Origin: Clostridia bacterium
Lineage (GTDB): Bacteria; Bacillota; Clostridia; TANB77; CAG-508
Assembly (NCBI GenBank): GCA_017430135.1
Contig: JAFRNM010000015.1
Coordinates: forward strand, 1-52,312
Direction of reading: 5' to 3'
Length of the DNA: 52,312 nt
The notes under the pieces are model-generated. The model was not told where the DNA came from. It did not search any database and worked only from the letters and a program-made list of their open reading frames with translations. The translations under genes were made by a program, and so were the position numbers. Of this stretch, positions 1 to 9,035 are shown piece by piece (the first letter of the stretch is position 1; each line of letters begins with the position of its first letter).

Positions 1-351
1 ATTGTTGGAATAATAAATATAAGATTAGCATTAAATGAACGATTGAAAAAGTATGGGGGAAATATTGGATATTCGATAAGACCTACCGAAAGAGGAAAAG
101 GATATAATAAGATAAATTTATATTTAGGTTTAAAAATTTGTCAAAAATACGGAATAAAAGAAGTTTTGATGGATGCAGATAAAGATAACCCTGCATCGTG
201 GAAAACTATGGAGGCCTTGGGTGGACAAATGATAAAAGAATATTTCGATGATGAATATTCCAATTGTATTGTAAAAGTCTATAAAATAAATGTTAATGAA
301 AGCATTGAAAAATATTCAATAATATATGAAGAAAAAATAGAACTCAGATGA
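1..351 (+). CDS. GNAT-family acetyltransferase, 5'-truncated by window edge
   Basis: The frame is open from base 1, so the true start lies upstream of the window. The visible 116 residues end a GNAT fold: a beta strand (IGYSIRPTERGKGYNKINL) carries the acetyl-CoA loop R-G-K-G-Y, followed by a helix and the N-P-A-S-W-K-T-M-E-A-L-G-G segment typical of the last helix and strand. It probably acetylates a small molecule or protein amine; the substrate is unknown. The next gene follows after a 30-bp gap with its own RBS. The family call is firm, the specificity is not. Confidence 0.75.
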   Translation: MVGIINIRLALNERLKKYGGNIGYSIRPTERGKGYNKINLYLGLKICQKYGIKEVLMDADKDNPASWKTMEALGGQMIKEYFDDEYSNCIVKVYKINVNESIEKYSIIYEEKIELR

Positions 352-381
352 TAAAAAGAAATAATTAAGGAGGAGATAAAA

Positions 382-945
382 ATGCCAAATTTTATAATGA
401 TATGTGGACCACAAGCTGTTGGGAAAATGACAGTAGGTCAAGAATTAGCAAAATTGACAGGTTATAAATTGTTTTATAATCATATGACAATAGAAATGTT
501 AAGATTAATATTTGATTATGATAAAAATGTTTTTTGGAAAATGAATACTAAAATTAGAAATTTAATATTTGAAGAATTTTCCAAAAGCAATGAAAAGGGA
601 ATTATATTTACAGGTTGTTTTGATTTTGGAAATGAATTAGAACAAGATAAAGCTGAGGTTGAAAGATGGGTAAAACCATTCAAAGATGTATTTGTTATTG
701 AACTAGAAGCGGATTTAGAAGAAAGATTAAGAAGAAATAAAACAGAAAACAGACTAGAACACAAAGCTTCAAAAAGAGATTTAGAATGGAGTGAAAGAGA
801 CTTATTAAATTCAATTCATAAACATAAACTAAATTCAGATCCGGGACAAGGTGAAATGCTTTTTGAAAACTATTTAAAAATTAATAATACTAATATTTCT
901 GCTGAAGAAGTAGCAAAGATGATAAAAAATAAATTTAATTTATAA
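382..945 (+). CDS. P-loop kinase-like / AAA-type ATPase, 187 aa
   Basis: The N-terminus (MPNFIMICGPQAVGKMTVG) is a Walker A loop, G-P-Q-A-V-G-K-M, at about residues 9-16, on a small shikimate/adenylate-kinase-like scaffold. A later Arg-rich helix (EERLRRNKTENRLEHK, about residues 113-128) resembles the lid of small-molecule kinases. The second position after the lysine is T, but the residue right after K is M instead of the usual S/T, which is a known variation in this ATPase group. The start ATG is preceded by AAGGAGGAGA. The substrate is unknown; neighbours are acetyltransferases and HAD hydrolases. Confidence 0.65.
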   Translation: MPNFIMICGPQAVGKMTVGQELAKLTGYKLFYNHMTIEMLRLIFDYDKNVFWKMNTKIRNLIFEEFSKSNEKGIIFTGCFDFGNELEQDKAEVERWVKPFKDVFVIELEADLEERLRRNKTENRLEHKASKRDLEWSERDLLNSIHKHKLNSDPGQGEMLFENYLKINNTNISAEEVAKMIKNKFNL

Positions 946-965
946 AAGAAAAGAGGTAGATAATT

Positions 966-1538
966 ATGAAATATTTTAAAAAATTAGTAGGAGAAAGAAT
1001 ATATTTATCTCCAAAAGGAGCATCTGATGAAGAAATAGAAAAATTCACTGAATGGATGAATGATTTTCAAGTATCTGATTATATAGGAAGAAGTGGAGAA
1101 ATTACAACTTTACTTGGAGAAAAGGAATGGCTTGAAAATTCAGCCAAAAACACTGAAAGTAGAAGCTTTAATATTATTGACTTAAATAATGATAAGCTAG
1201 TTGGAACAGTTGGATTAGAACGATTTAATTGGATTGCAAGAAGTGCTGTACTTGGAATCTTTATAGGAGATGAAGATTACAGAAATAATGGATATGGAAC
1301 AGAAGCAATAAAGCTCTTATTAGAATATGGTTTTAAATATTTGAATTTACATAGTATAAGATTAGATCTTCTTTCTGTAAACGAAAGAGCTCATAAATGT
1401 TATTTAAAATGTGGATTTAAAGATGCTGGTAGAAGTAGAGAAGAAATATTTTTAAATGGAAAATATTATGATAAATTACATATGGATATACTTGAATATG
1501 AATTTGAAGGAAGTTATATAAAAAATAAAAATGTTTAA
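966..1538 (+). CDS. GNAT acetyltransferase, RimJ/RimL-like, 190 aa
   Basis: This has the full architecture of the RimJ/RimL group. The N-terminus is (K)LVGERIYLSP. A central strand reads GTVGLERFNWIARSAVLGIFIG. The acetyl-CoA loop is D-Y-R-N-N-G-Y-G-T-E-A. The C-terminal part has N-L-H-S-I-R-L and N-E-R-A-H-K-C-Y-L-K-C-G-F. Such enzymes acetylate protein N-termini or small amines such as spermidine or antibiotics; nothing here fixes the substrate. It ends about 40 bp before a strong terminator, so it probably closes the first operon. Confidence 0.8.
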   Translation: MKYFKKLVGERIYLSPKGASDEEIEKFTEWMNDFQVSDYIGRSGEITTLLGEKEWLENSAKNTESRSFNIIDLNNDKLVGTVGLERFNWIARSAVLGIFIGDEDYRNNGYGTEAIKLLLEYGFKYLNLHSIRLDLLSVNERAHKCYLKCGFKDAGRSREEIFLNGKYYDKLHMDILEYEFEGSYIKNKNV

Positions 1539-1580
1539 ACTTTTTTATAACCAATACAAAAACGCATTAAGTATGTAGCA

Positions 1581-1618
1581 AAAGGACAAATAATTATTGC
1601 AATTATTTGTCCTTTATT
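1581..1618 (+). terminator. Intrinsic terminator, 15-bp perfect stem
   Basis: AAAGGACAAATAATT (1581-1595) and its exact complement (1601-1615) enclose a 5-nt loop, followed by a short T-rich stretch. It lies 42 bp after the acetyltransferase and before the HAD gene, so it separates two transcription units. The A/T-rich ends make it bidirectional in principle. Confidence 0.8.
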
Positions 1619-1688
1619 ATATAATTTTAATAAACTCGTTACACAAATAAAGAACTATTTCAAAATAATATAAAAGAGGAGCAGCAAT

Positions 1689-2354
1689 ATGATAAAATAT
1701 TTAATATTAGACATGGGAAGAGTATTAGTAGAACCCGCTTCTGGAGATTGGCTTATAACAAATGAATTTATAAAAAATGTAAATATAGCTCAATTAGATA
1801 AAACAAGATTGGATGAAGCAATACAAAAAAGTAGATATTTATTAGATGGAAAAGCTAAAAATTTGGAAGAAGAATATAAAATAATAATGGAATTTTACAA
1901 AACAGTATTTCAAAAAATCAACTATAATATTACATATGAAAACCTTAAAAATATAGTAGATAATTTTGTTTATGACAAAGATGATTCTAAATATATATTA
2001 TATAAAAATGTTAAAGAAGACTTGGAAAAATTATCTAAAAAATATACTATACTTATGTTGTCTGACAATTGGCCATGTGCATTTAATTATTTAAAAAGAC
2101 ATAATATAGAACAATATTTCACTAAAATATACATATCTTCTGTTTATGGTGAAAGAAAAAAAGATAAAACATTTTTTGATTATCCAATAAAGGATTTTAA
2201 TATAAAAGAAAATGAAGCATTATTTATAGATGACAACGAAGATTTACTAGATATAGCAGTAGACAAAGGCTTATCTGTTTTACACATGGATAGAAACAAA
2301 GTTCTTACATCATCCAAATATAAGATAATACATGATTTTACAGAATTATTATAA
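1689..2354 (+). CDS. HAD-superfamily hydrolase, 221 aa
   Basis: The four HAD motifs are visible. Motif I is L-I-L-D-M-G-R-V-L near residue 8, of the D-x-G-x-V-L type seen in variant-3 subfamily IA enzymes. Motif II is M-L-S-D-N-W near residue 122. Motif III is a Lys in G-E-R-K-K-D-K. Motif IV is F-I-D-D-N-E-D near residue 180. A helical cap lies between motifs I and II. It is a probable phosphatase or haloacid-dehalogenase-like hydrolase of unknown substrate. An RBS (AGAGGAGCAG) precedes the ATG. The next gene starts 15 bp later, so the two are probably co-transcribed. Confidence 0.8.
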   Translation: MIKYLILDMGRVLVEPASGDWLITNEFIKNVNIAQLDKTRLDEAIQKSRYLLDGKAKNLEEEYKIIMEFYKTVFQKINYNITYENLKNIVDNFVYDKDDSKYILYKNVKEDLEKLSKKYTILMLSDNWPCAFNYLKRHNIEQYFTKIYISSVYGERKKDKTFFDYPIKDFNIKENEALFIDDNEDLLDIAVDKGLSVLHMDRNKVLTSSKYKIIHDFTELL

Positions 2355-2368
2355 AAAAGAGGTGTTTT

Positions 2369-2620
2369 ATGGAATTTACAAAGGAACCAAACAGAATTTA
2401 TTTAAAAAATGAAACTGGTAAAATTATAGCAGAAATTGAATTTGAAGAAATAGAAAAAGGAACATATAATATATATCATACATTTGTAGATGAAAGTTTG
2501 AGAGGAAAAGGAATTGCTTCAAAATTGGTAGAAGAAGCGGTAAAAGAAATAGAAACAAGAAATGGAAAAATACAAGCAACATGTTCTTATGCTAAAACTT
2601 GGATAGAAAGAAGACTATAA
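2369..2620 (+). CDS. Short GNAT-like N-acetyltransferase (YjdJ/NATD1 type), 83 aa
   Basis: At 83 residues this matches the minimal GNAT domain of the YjdJ group rather than a truncated long one. The strand-loop-helix E-S-L-R-G-K-G-I-A-S-K-L-V is the acetyl-CoA site, and the C-terminal C-S-Y-A-K-T-W-I-E motif is characteristic of this family. The RBS AAAAGAGGTG sits just before the ATG, 15 bp after the HAD gene. Function in bacteria is poorly known. Confidence 0.8.
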   Translation: MEFTKEPNRIYLKNETGKIIAEIEFEEIEKGTYNIYHTFVDESLRGKGIASKLVEEAVKEIETRNGKIQATCSYAKTWIERRL

Positions 2621-2686
2621 AAGATAATACTTGTATTATTTTTCAATTTTTGATATACTATGTGTATTGAAATGAAAGGAGTAATT

Positions 2687-4018
2687 ATGTCAAAACCAAT
2701 AGTAGCAATAATAGGAAAACCAAATGTTGGAAAGTCAACTTTTTTCAATTATTTGGCAGGAAGTAGAATATCAATTGTAGAAGACACACCAGGTGTTACA
2801 AGAGATAGAGTTTATGCCGAAACAAATTGGAGAGGAAGAAATTTTACATTAGTAGATACAGGAGGAATAGAGCCAGAATCTGATGATATTATTCTATCTC
2901 AAATGAGAGAACAAGCAAACCTTGCAATATCTATGGCTAATGTAATAATATTTTTAACAGATATTAGACAAGGCGTTACAGCAGCAGATAGAGAAATAGC
3001 ATTAATGTTAAAAAAATCGGGCAAACCAATAGTTTTAGTATGTAATAAAGCAGATAATTTTGATAAAGATAGACAAGAAATATATGAATTTTATAATTTA
3101 GGTATAGGAGAACCATTTCCAATTTCTGCGTCAAATGCGCTAGGTATAGGTGATGTATTAGATGAGATTTATAATCATTTTCCAGAAAAAGAAGATGGGG
3201 AAGATGATGAAAATATCATAAAAGTAGCAGTAATAGGAAAACCAAATGTTGGTAAATCATCTTTAATAAATAAAATGCTTGGAGAAAATAGAGCTATTGT
3301 AAGTAATATTGCAGGAACTACAAGAGATGCAATAGATAGTGAACTAGAAAATGAATTTGGAAAATATGTTTTTATAGATACAGCTGGAATAAGAAGAAAA
3401 AGCAAAGTTACAGAATCAATTGAAAAATTTAGTATTATGAGAACATTACTTGCAGTTGAAAGAGCAGACGTATGCTTAATGATGATAGATGCCTTAGAAG
3501 GTGTTACAGATCAAGATGCTAAAATAGCCGGAGAAGCACATGAAGCAGGAAAAGGAATAATAATTGTTGTAAACAAATGGGATGAATATGAAAAAGAAAC
3601 TGGTACATTAGAAAGCTATAAAAAGGATATTTATGCAAGATTATCTTATTTATCTTATGCACCTATTATATTTATATCAGCAAAGACTGGGCAAAGAGTA
3701 CAAAAACTATATGAAATGATAAATCATGTTGCTGAACAAAATGCTTTAAGAATAAATACATCTACATTAAATCAAGTAATTAATGAAGCAATAGCAATTG
3801 TTCAACCACCAACAGATAAAGGAAAAAGACTTAAAATATTCTATGGTACACAAGCTTCAACAAAGCCACCTACATTTGTTATATTTGTAAATAATAAGGA
3901 ATTATTCCATTTCTCTTATGAAAGATATATTGTAAATCAAATTAGAAAAGAATTTGGATTAGAAGGAACACCAGTTAGAATAATTGTACGAGAAAAATCA
4001 GAGAAATTTGAAATATAA
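2687..4018 (+). CDS. der: Ribosome-assembly GTPase Der (EngA)
   Basis: This tandem GTPase is needed for 50S ribosomal subunit maturation. The first G domain shows G-K-P-N-V-G-K-S-T at residues 10-18, D-T-G-G and N-K-A-D. The second repeats G-K-P-N-V-G-K-S-S, D-T-A-G and N-K-W-D, and a KH-like domain ends the protein. At 443 aa it has the usual length. I start it at ATG 2687 (MSKPIVAIIG), which follows GAAAGGA at a good distance; an upstream in-frame ATG at 2660 lacks a matching RBS and adds nine unconserved residues. plsY follows after 27 bp. Confidence 0.97.
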   Translation: MSKPIVAIIGKPNVGKSTFFNYLAGSRISIVEDTPGVTRDRVYAETNWRGRNFTLVDTGGIEPESDDIILSQMREQANLAISMANVIIFLTDIRQGVTAADREIALMLKKSGKPIVLVCNKADNFDKDRQEIYEFYNLGIGEPFPISASNALGIGDVLDEIYNHFPEKEDGEDDENIIKVAVIGKPNVGKSSLINKMLGENRAIVSNIAGTTRDAIDSELENEFGKYVFIDTAGIRRKSKVTESIEKFSIMRTLLAVERADVCLMMIDALEGVTDQDAKIAGEAHEAGKGIIIVVNKWDEYEKETGTLESYKKDIYARLSYLSYAPIIFISAKTGQRVQKLYEMINHVAEQNALRINTSTLNQVINEAIAIVQPPTDKGKRLKIFYGTQASTKPPTFVIFVNNKELFHFSYERYIVNQIRKEFGLEGTPVRIIVREKSEKFEI

Positions 4019-4045
4019 TAGTAAATTCTGAAAGGAGATAAAATA

Positions 4046-4681
4046 ATGATAGTATTATGTATAGTAAATGCGATAATCGCATATTTAATAGGAAGTATAA
4101 ATTTTTCAGTTATTTTTAGTAAGAAATTTGCAGGATTTGATGTAAGAGAAAAGGGAAGTGGAAATGCTGGTACAACTAACATGCTTCGTTCAGTTGGAAA
4201 AAAAGCAGCGGCAATTACTCTTATTTGTGATATTTTAAAGGGTGTTGTTGCAATTCTTATAGCTATTTTTCTAGGAAATTTGTTTAATGCACAAAATAGA
4301 TCAATTTTGGTACAAATAGCAGGAATTGCAGTAGTTGTAGGACATACTTTTCCAGTATTTTTTGGATTTAAAGGTGGAAAAGGTGTTGCGACATCTTTAG
4401 GCATTTTAATAATGTCAAATTGGGAAATTGGATTAATATGCTTAGCGGTCGGAGTTACATTAATAGCAATTACAAAAATGGTTTCAGTAGGTTCTTGTTC
4501 AGCTGCAATTTTATTTGCTGTTCTTACATATTTCATTAAGGATAATTATATAGTTTCAGAAGGAAGCGGATACCTTGCATATAGTATTATTTTAGCAGTA
4601 TTTATACTATTTAATCACAGAAGCAATATAGTAAGAATACTACAAGGTAAGGAAAATAAAATTAGTTTTAAAAAGAAATAG
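4046..4681 (+). CDS. plsY: Acyl-phosphate:glycerol-3-phosphate acyltransferase PlsY
   Basis: An integral membrane acyltransferase that makes lysophosphatidic acid from acyl-phosphate and glycerol-3-phosphate, the first step of phospholipid synthesis. Hydrophobic segments cover most of the 211 residues. The conserved cytoplasmic loops are present: G-S-G-N-A-G-T-T-N (about residues 37-45) and G-H-T-F-P-V-F-F-G-F-K-G-G-K-G-V-A (about 99-115). It lies between der and gpsA. The gpsA product supplies its substrate, so the pair is functionally linked; the gap to gpsA is 15 bp. Confidence 0.96.
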   Translation: MIVLCIVNAIIAYLIGSINFSVIFSKKFAGFDVREKGSGNAGTTNMLRSVGKKAAAITLICDILKGVVAILIAIFLGNLFNAQNRSILVQIAGIAVVVGHTFPVFFGFKGGKGVATSLGILIMSNWEIGLICLAVGVTLIAITKMVSVGSCSAAILFAVLTYFIKDNYIVSEGSGYLAYSIILAVFILFNHRSNIVRILQGKENKISFKKK

Positions 4682-4696
4682 GAGGAAAACAAAAGA

Positions 4697-5683
4697 ATGA
4701 AAAACATAGCCATAATAGGAAGTGGAAGCTGGGGAGTAGCTTTAGGAATTCACCTAGCAAAACTTGGAAATAAAGTAAAAATATGGTCTTTTGCTGAAGA
4801 AGAAAGAGATTTAATTAATAATGAAAAAAAATGTAAGTTTTTGCCAGATGCTCAATTACCAGATGGAATTTGGTGTTCAACAGATTATAAAGAAGTAATA
4901 GATGGAACTGATTTTATAATACATGTAACACCATCAAAATTCACAAGAAATATAGTTAGACAATATAAAGATTTTGTTGAAAATAGACCTATTATAATTT
5001 GCTCAAAAGGATTTGAACAAGAATCTTTAAAAACATTAGATGAAGTAATATTAGAGGAAATGCCAAATGCAAAACTTGCTGTTTTATCAGGCCCAAGCCA
5101 TGCAGAAGAAGTAAGTGAAGGACAACACACTTTGCTTGTGTGTGCATCAAACCATCCAAGAATAATGAAAATGGTTCAAGATACCTTTACATGTGACATA
5201 ATGAGAGTTTATACATCAAATGATGTTAAAGGAGTAGAAGTAGGAGGAGCATTAAAAAACATAATAGCATTTTGTGCAGGAGCAGCGAATGCCATAGGAC
5301 TTGGAGATAATGCTTTTGCAGCATTGCTTACAAGAGGACTAAGTGAAATAGCACGTTTAGGAGTCGAACTTGGAGCTCAAAAAGAAACTTTCTATGGACT
5401 AAGTGGATTAGGAGACCTAATTGTTACATGTTCAAGCGAACATAGTAGAAACAGAAAAGCAGGAATGTTAATAGGGCAAGGAAAAACATTAGAAGAAACT
5501 AAAAAAGAAGTCGGAATGGTAATAGAAAGCATAGACAATATAGATGTAGCTTACGAATTAGGAAAAATCTATAATGTTGAAATGCCAATAGTAAACACAG
5601 TTTATAAAGTTATTTATGAAGGATTAAATGCTAAAGAAGCAGTTTCAACTTTAATGAATAGAGCAAAAAAATCAGAAGATTAA
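4697..5683 (+). CDS. gpsA: NAD(P)-dependent glycerol-3-phosphate dehydrogenase
   Basis: Reduces dihydroxyacetone phosphate to sn-glycerol-3-phosphate for phospholipid synthesis. The N-terminal Rossmann motif is I-G-S-G-S-W-G-V-A-L-G (about residues 6-16). The catalytic-domain lysine sits in G-A-L-K-N-I-I-A, followed by L-T-R-G-L-S-E-I and the L-G-D-L-I-V-T-C segment. At 328 aa the length is typical. The RBS is AGGAGGAAAAC. It forms an operon with plsY and probably der. Confidence 0.97.
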   Translation: MKNIAIIGSGSWGVALGIHLAKLGNKVKIWSFAEEERDLINNEKKCKFLPDAQLPDGIWCSTDYKEVIDGTDFIIHVTPSKFTRNIVRQYKDFVENRPIIICSKGFEQESLKTLDEVILEEMPNAKLAVLSGPSHAEEVSEGQHTLLVCASNHPRIMKMVQDTFTCDIMRVYTSNDVKGVEVGGALKNIIAFCAGAANAIGLGDNAFAALLTRGLSEIARLGVELGAQKETFYGLSGLGDLIVTCSSEHSRNRKAGMLIGQGKTLEETKKEVGMVIESIDNIDVAYELGKIYNVEMPIVNTVYKVIYEGLNAKEAVSTLMNRAKKSED

Positions 5684-5726
5684 TTTTAGTTTACTTTTTA
5701 AAAGTGTCCCCAAAAGAACTAAAAAC

Positions 5727-6005
5727 TTAATATGGAAATCTTTCATATAAGTATTTAATAATTTCATTTGCATTAGAAGAATCTACTTTTACAATAATAC
5801 CATCATCTAATGAAAACCAAAGGGAAATATCATAATCTTCTATGTTATCAATATAAACACCAATAAGTTCAGCAATTTCAATGGGATTGCTGAACTTTTT
5901 TTCCCAATTATTTTCTTTTATCTTTAAATTATGATTGTAAAATTTGCTTAAAAATCTATTTACTTCACCATTTTTGGAACTATTTATATTTACAAAAGCT
6001 AACAT
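5727..6005 (-). CDS. Hypothetical protein, 92 aa
   Basis: A small, charged, apparently soluble protein; I do not recognise the family. The C-terminal half (EDYDISLWFSLDDGIIVKV) reads as a compact alpha/beta domain. It is the only minus-strand gene among + strand housekeeping genes. It has its own promoter-like sequence (TATAAT complement near 6038) and RBS (AGGAGA) before ATG 6005. Its codon use matches its neighbours. No signal peptide or membrane segment is visible. Confidence 0.6.
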   Translation of the reverse strand: MLAFVNINSSKNGEVNRFLSKFYNHNLKIKENNWEKKFSNPIEIAELIGVYIDNIEDYDISLWFSLDDGIIVKVDSSNANEIIKYLYERFPY

Positions 6006-6099
6006 TTAATTCTCCTAAAAATCATTTTAATAATTATTATAGAATATTTTTTGAAATTTATACAAACAATAATTGTAAAATTTGGAGAGGATGATAACC

Positions 6100-7038
6100 A
6101 TGAAAAAATTTGCCTATGTATTTTTAATTGTAATCATAATTGTTTTAGGATTTGTAATTTATTCAATTTCTGCAAGTGATATAGAGCAAGATGTTAAAGA
6201 AAAAGTAAAAACAGAATTAGAATATTTTGAAAGTAAAATTTTATATATGTTTAATTCTTTAAATAATATAGAATTTCAAAATTATAAGCTATCAATTGAA
6301 GAGATAAGTGAAAAATCCAAAAAGTCTTCTGAAAATTCATCAAGTGCGGGGAATGGGGATGATACTTCAGGAGGAGTTTCAAGTAAAAATTCTTCATCTG
6401 AAGGTGAGGAAAATTCATCTGGTTCTAGCAAAGAAGGTTCGGAAGCAGGTGGAAATGAACAAAATTCAGCTGAAAAAACGCAAAAATATTCTTTAAATGC
6501 TAAAGGTGTTTTAAATTCTGAAAAAGAAATAAATTGGAATTATATAAAAAATGAAGCAGAAACACTACAAAATTCAATATGTACAATGACGCTGGATTTA
6601 TATAAAATAGGCTTGAATGATGATGATATTTCAAATTTTAGTAAAGAATATGACAATCTTTTAATTGCATTAAAAAATGAAAACAAGGAAGAAAGCTTAA
6701 AAGAGCTTGTTATGGTTTATTCATACTTTCCTAAATTTATAAAAAATTGTGATGTAGATCCACTAACCAAAGTAACATATTCAACCAAATACAGCATTTT
6801 TAAAGCATATTCTTTGTTGGATAGTGAAAATTGGGAAGAAATAGCAGGATATTTACAAGAAGCAAGAGAAAAATTTACTAAAATAATAACAAATGAAAAT
6901 GTTCAAGAAAATAATCAATTTATAGTAAATAAATGTTATATATTATTAAATGAAATTCAAAATTCAGCAAATTTAAAAGATAAACAATTATTTTTAATAA
7001 AATATCGAAATTTACTAGAAGATTTGAATAATTTGTGA
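6100..7038 (+). CDS. Membrane-anchored protein with Ser-rich linker, 312 aa
   Basis: An N-terminal hydrophobic segment (residues 4-24, FAYVFLIVIIIVLGFVIYSI) acts as a signal anchor without a lipobox. Residues about 65-125 form a Ser/Gly/Glu-rich linker, then comes a helical, charged C-terminal domain expected outside the membrane. The start at ATG 6100 is set by GGAGAGG at 6084-6090; ATG 6091 would be too close to it. Function is unknown. Its stop codon overlaps the -10 box of the RNase P RNA gene. Confidence 0.7.
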   Translation: MKKFAYVFLIVIIIVLGFVIYSISASDIEQDVKEKVKTELEYFESKILYMFNSLNNIEFQNYKLSIEEISEKSKKSSENSSSAGNGDDTSGGVSSKNSSSEGEENSSGSSKEGSEAGGNEQNSAEKTQKYSLNAKGVLNSEKEINWNYIKNEAETLQNSICTMTLDLYKIGLNDDDISNFSKEYDNLLIALKNENKEESLKELVMVYSYFPKFIKNCDVDPLTKVTYSTKYSIFKAYSLLDSENWEEIAGYLQEAREKFTKIITNENVQENNQFIVNKCYILLNEIQNSANLKDKQLFLIKYRNLLEDLNNL

Positions 7039-7044
7039 TATAAT
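7036..7044 (+). promoter_or_regulatory. Extended -10 promoter of rnpB
   Basis: TGATATAAT reads as an extended -10 box (TG-n-TATAAT). It predicts transcription from about 7051, exactly where the P1 stem of the RNase P RNA begins. The TGA inside it is the stop codon of the preceding gene. No good -35 box is visible at the usual distance. Confidence 0.7.
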
Positions 7045-7051
7045 AGAAAAC

Positions 7052-7487
7052 AGAGTAAATTGAATAGTCGCTGGTAAAACTCGAAAGGGTTTACGAGAGG
7101 AAAGTCCGGGCTCCATAGAGCAAAGATGCTAGATAACGTCTAGTGAGGGTAACCTTAAGGAAAGTGCAACAGAAAATAACCGCGGTTTCTAGGGCTCCCG
7201 CAAAGCTCTGCTTTGTGGGAAGAAGGAGAAGCAACGCAGTGATAGCATTAACCTATGGTTAATGTATCACGAAGTTTGCTTCGACGTAAGGTTGAAAAGG
7301 CGAGGTAAGAGCTCACCGCTGGTATGGTGACATACCAGGCAGTGTAAACCCCATCTGGAGCAACACCTAAATTGAAGATTAAGCCTGCTCGGCGCCTTCT
7401 AAATTGCGTGGCTTGAGATATGTAGCAATACATATCCTAGATAAATGACTATTTTAAATGACAGAACCCGGCTTACAGATTTACTCT
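7052..7487 (+). ncRNA. rnpB: RNase P RNA
   Basis: The catalytic RNA of ribonuclease P, which matures tRNA 5' ends. Conserved blocks are visible: GAGGAAAGTCCGGGCTCC (7097-7114), GTGCAACAGAAA, AGAGCTCACCG, and the 3' block ACAGAACCCGGCTTACAG (7461-7478). The ends AGAGTAAAT (7052-7060) and ATTTACTCT (7479-7487) are complementary and form P1, followed by a T run that serves as terminator. About 436 nt is normal for this RNA. Confidence 0.95.
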
Positions 7488-7529
7488 TTTTTTATTTTAT
7501 AAGCAAAAACACTTTTTCGATGAAAACTA

Positions 7530-7557
7530 TTGCATTTTTTAGAATTTATGATATAAT
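7530..7557 (+). promoter_or_regulatory. Promoter of rho
   Basis: TTGCAT (7530-7535), 16 bp, then TATAAT (7552-7557) with an extended TG at 7549-7550. This leaves a leader of about 65 nt before rho. No obvious hairpin attenuator is seen in that leader. Confidence 0.7.
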
Positions 7558-7629
7558 ATTATTGTTAATTTATGTCGATAAAAATTTCCCCAAAAACAAA
7601 TTAATAAAATAATAATCAAGGAGGCATTT

Positions 7630-8988
7630 ATGCAAGATTTAGAAAAAATGACTTTGGCTGAGTTAAAAGAATTAGCTAAAGAAAACAATGTTAAAAACAT
7701 TTCAAAATTAAAAAAAGAAGATCTAATTACTGTTTTAAGCAGTGTTATTAGAGTAGAGGAAAAACATGTCGAAGAATTTGAAGAGGAGATTCCGGAAAAA
7801 AGAGAACCTGTTGAAAGAAAATATGATGCGAACGGAGAACCTATAGTTGACTATAAACTTACAAACGAGAATGATGTTATTGTTGAGGGAATTTTAGACA
7901 TTTTACCAGATGGATACGGATTTTTAAGAGGGGATAATTATTTATCAAGTCCAAAAGATGTTTATTTATCACCAATTCAAATAAAAAGATTCAGACTAGA
8001 TAATGGAGATATAGTAAAAGGAATTTCAAGATTAAAAGAAGGAGAAAAATTTCCATCTTTAATATTTGTTGGAGAAGTAAATGGTGAACATCCTGAAAAA
8101 GCAATGAAAAGAAAACGTTTTGATGAGTTAACACCAATATATCCAACAGAAAAATTAAAACTAGAAACAGTTCCAAATGAATATGCAATGAGAATGATAG
8201 ACTTAATTTCTCCAATTGGAAAAGGGCAAAGAGGAATGATAGTTGCACAACCTAAAGTTGGTAAGACTACATTAATCAAAAAAATAGCAAATAGTATAAC
8301 AACAAACAATCCAGAAGTAGAATTAATTGTATTATTAATTGATGAAAGACCAGAAGAAGTAACAGATATGAAACGTTCTATAAAAGGTCAAGTAATATAT
8401 TCAACATTTGATGAATTACCAGAACATCATGTAAAAGTTGCTGAAATGGTACTAGAAAGAGCCAAAAGATTAATAGAACAAGGAAAAGATATAGTAATAT
8501 TATTAGATAGTATTACAAGGTTAGCAAGAGCCTATAACTTAGTTATTCCATCATCTGGAAGAACATTATCTGGTGGTTTAGATCCAACAGCTCTACATAA
8601 ACCAAAAAAATTCTTTGGTGCAGCTAGAAACATAGAAAATGGTGGAAGTTTAACAATTTTAGCAACAGCATTAGTAGATACTGGAAGCAGAATGGATGAT
8701 GTAATTTTCGAAGAATTCAAAGGAACAGGTAACATGGAAGTTCACCTAGACAGAAAATTATCAGAAAAACGTATATTCCCAGCAATAGATATAAATAAAT
8801 CTGGAACTAGAAGAGAAGATTTATTATTAACACCAGAAGAAAAAGAAACAGTATTTGCATTAAGAAAAGCAATGAATAGTATGCCTGTTGCTGATGTAAC
8901 AGAACAAATTTTAAGTTTAATGACACAAACAAAAAATAATAAAGAATTTTTGGTAAAAATCGATTCATTTATAAAAAAATTCAAATAA
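7630..8988 (+). CDS. rho: Transcription termination factor Rho
   Basis: A hexameric RNA-dependent ATPase that ends transcription. The N-terminal SAP-like helices ([20 protein letters not shown]) precede the cold-shock-like RNA-binding domain, where [14 protein letters not shown] is the RNP-like strand. The ATPase core has Walker A (A-Q-P-K-V-G-K-T-T, about residues 213-221), Walker B (V-I-L-L-D-S-I-T-R) and the Q/R loops. At 452 aa it is of usual length and looks intact. RBS AAGGAGG precedes ATG 7630. Confidence 0.97.
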   Translation: MQDLEKMTLAELKELAKENNVKNISKLKKEDLITVLSSVIRVEEKHVEEFEEEIPEKREPVERKYDANGEPIVDYKLTNENDVIVEGILDILPDGYGFLRGDNYLSSPKDVYLSPIQIKRFRLDNGDIVKGISRLKEGEKFPSLIFVGEVNGEHPEKAMKRKRFDELTPIYPTEKLKLETVPNEYAMRMIDLISPIGKGQRGMIVAQPKVGKTTLIKKIANSITTNNPEVELIVLLIDERPEEVTDMKRSIKGQVIYSTFDELPEHHVKVAEMVLERAKRLIEQGKDIVILLDSITRLARAYNLVIPSSGRTLSGGLDPTALHKPKKFFGAARNIENGGSLTILATALVDTGSRMDDVIFEEFKGTGNMEVHLDRKLSEKRIFPAIDINKSGTRREDLLLTPEEKETVFALRKAMNSMPVADVTEQILSLMTQTKNNKEFLVKIDSFIKKFK

Positions 8989-8991
8989 ATA

Positions 8992-9016
8992 ATGGAGCAC
9001 TATGTGCTCCATATTT
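8992..9016 (+). terminator. Terminator-like hairpin after rho
   Basis: ATGGAGCAC (8992-9000) pairs with GTGCTCCAT (9004-9012) around a 3-nt loop. The T tract after it is weak, and the next gene starts 24 bp later, so readthrough is likely. Confidence 0.55.
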
Positions 9017-9035
9017 GTAGAAATGGAGTAACAAA

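Noticed and set aside
3937..4536. Minus-strand 199-aa ORF opposite der and plsY
   Set aside because: It is a shadow of the conserved der/plsY frames, with no RBS or codon bias of its own.
5684..5724. Possible terminator after gpsA (TTTTAGTT...AACTAAAA)
   Set aside because: The 8-bp A/T-only stem with a 25-nt loop is too weak to call.
6308..6496. 62-aa ORF in another frame of the Ser-rich linker
   Set aside because: Product of low-complexity AGT/TCA-rich codons in an alternate frame; no start signals.
7248..7433. Minus-strand 61-aa ORF
   Set aside because: It lies entirely inside the RNase P RNA gene and has no RBS.
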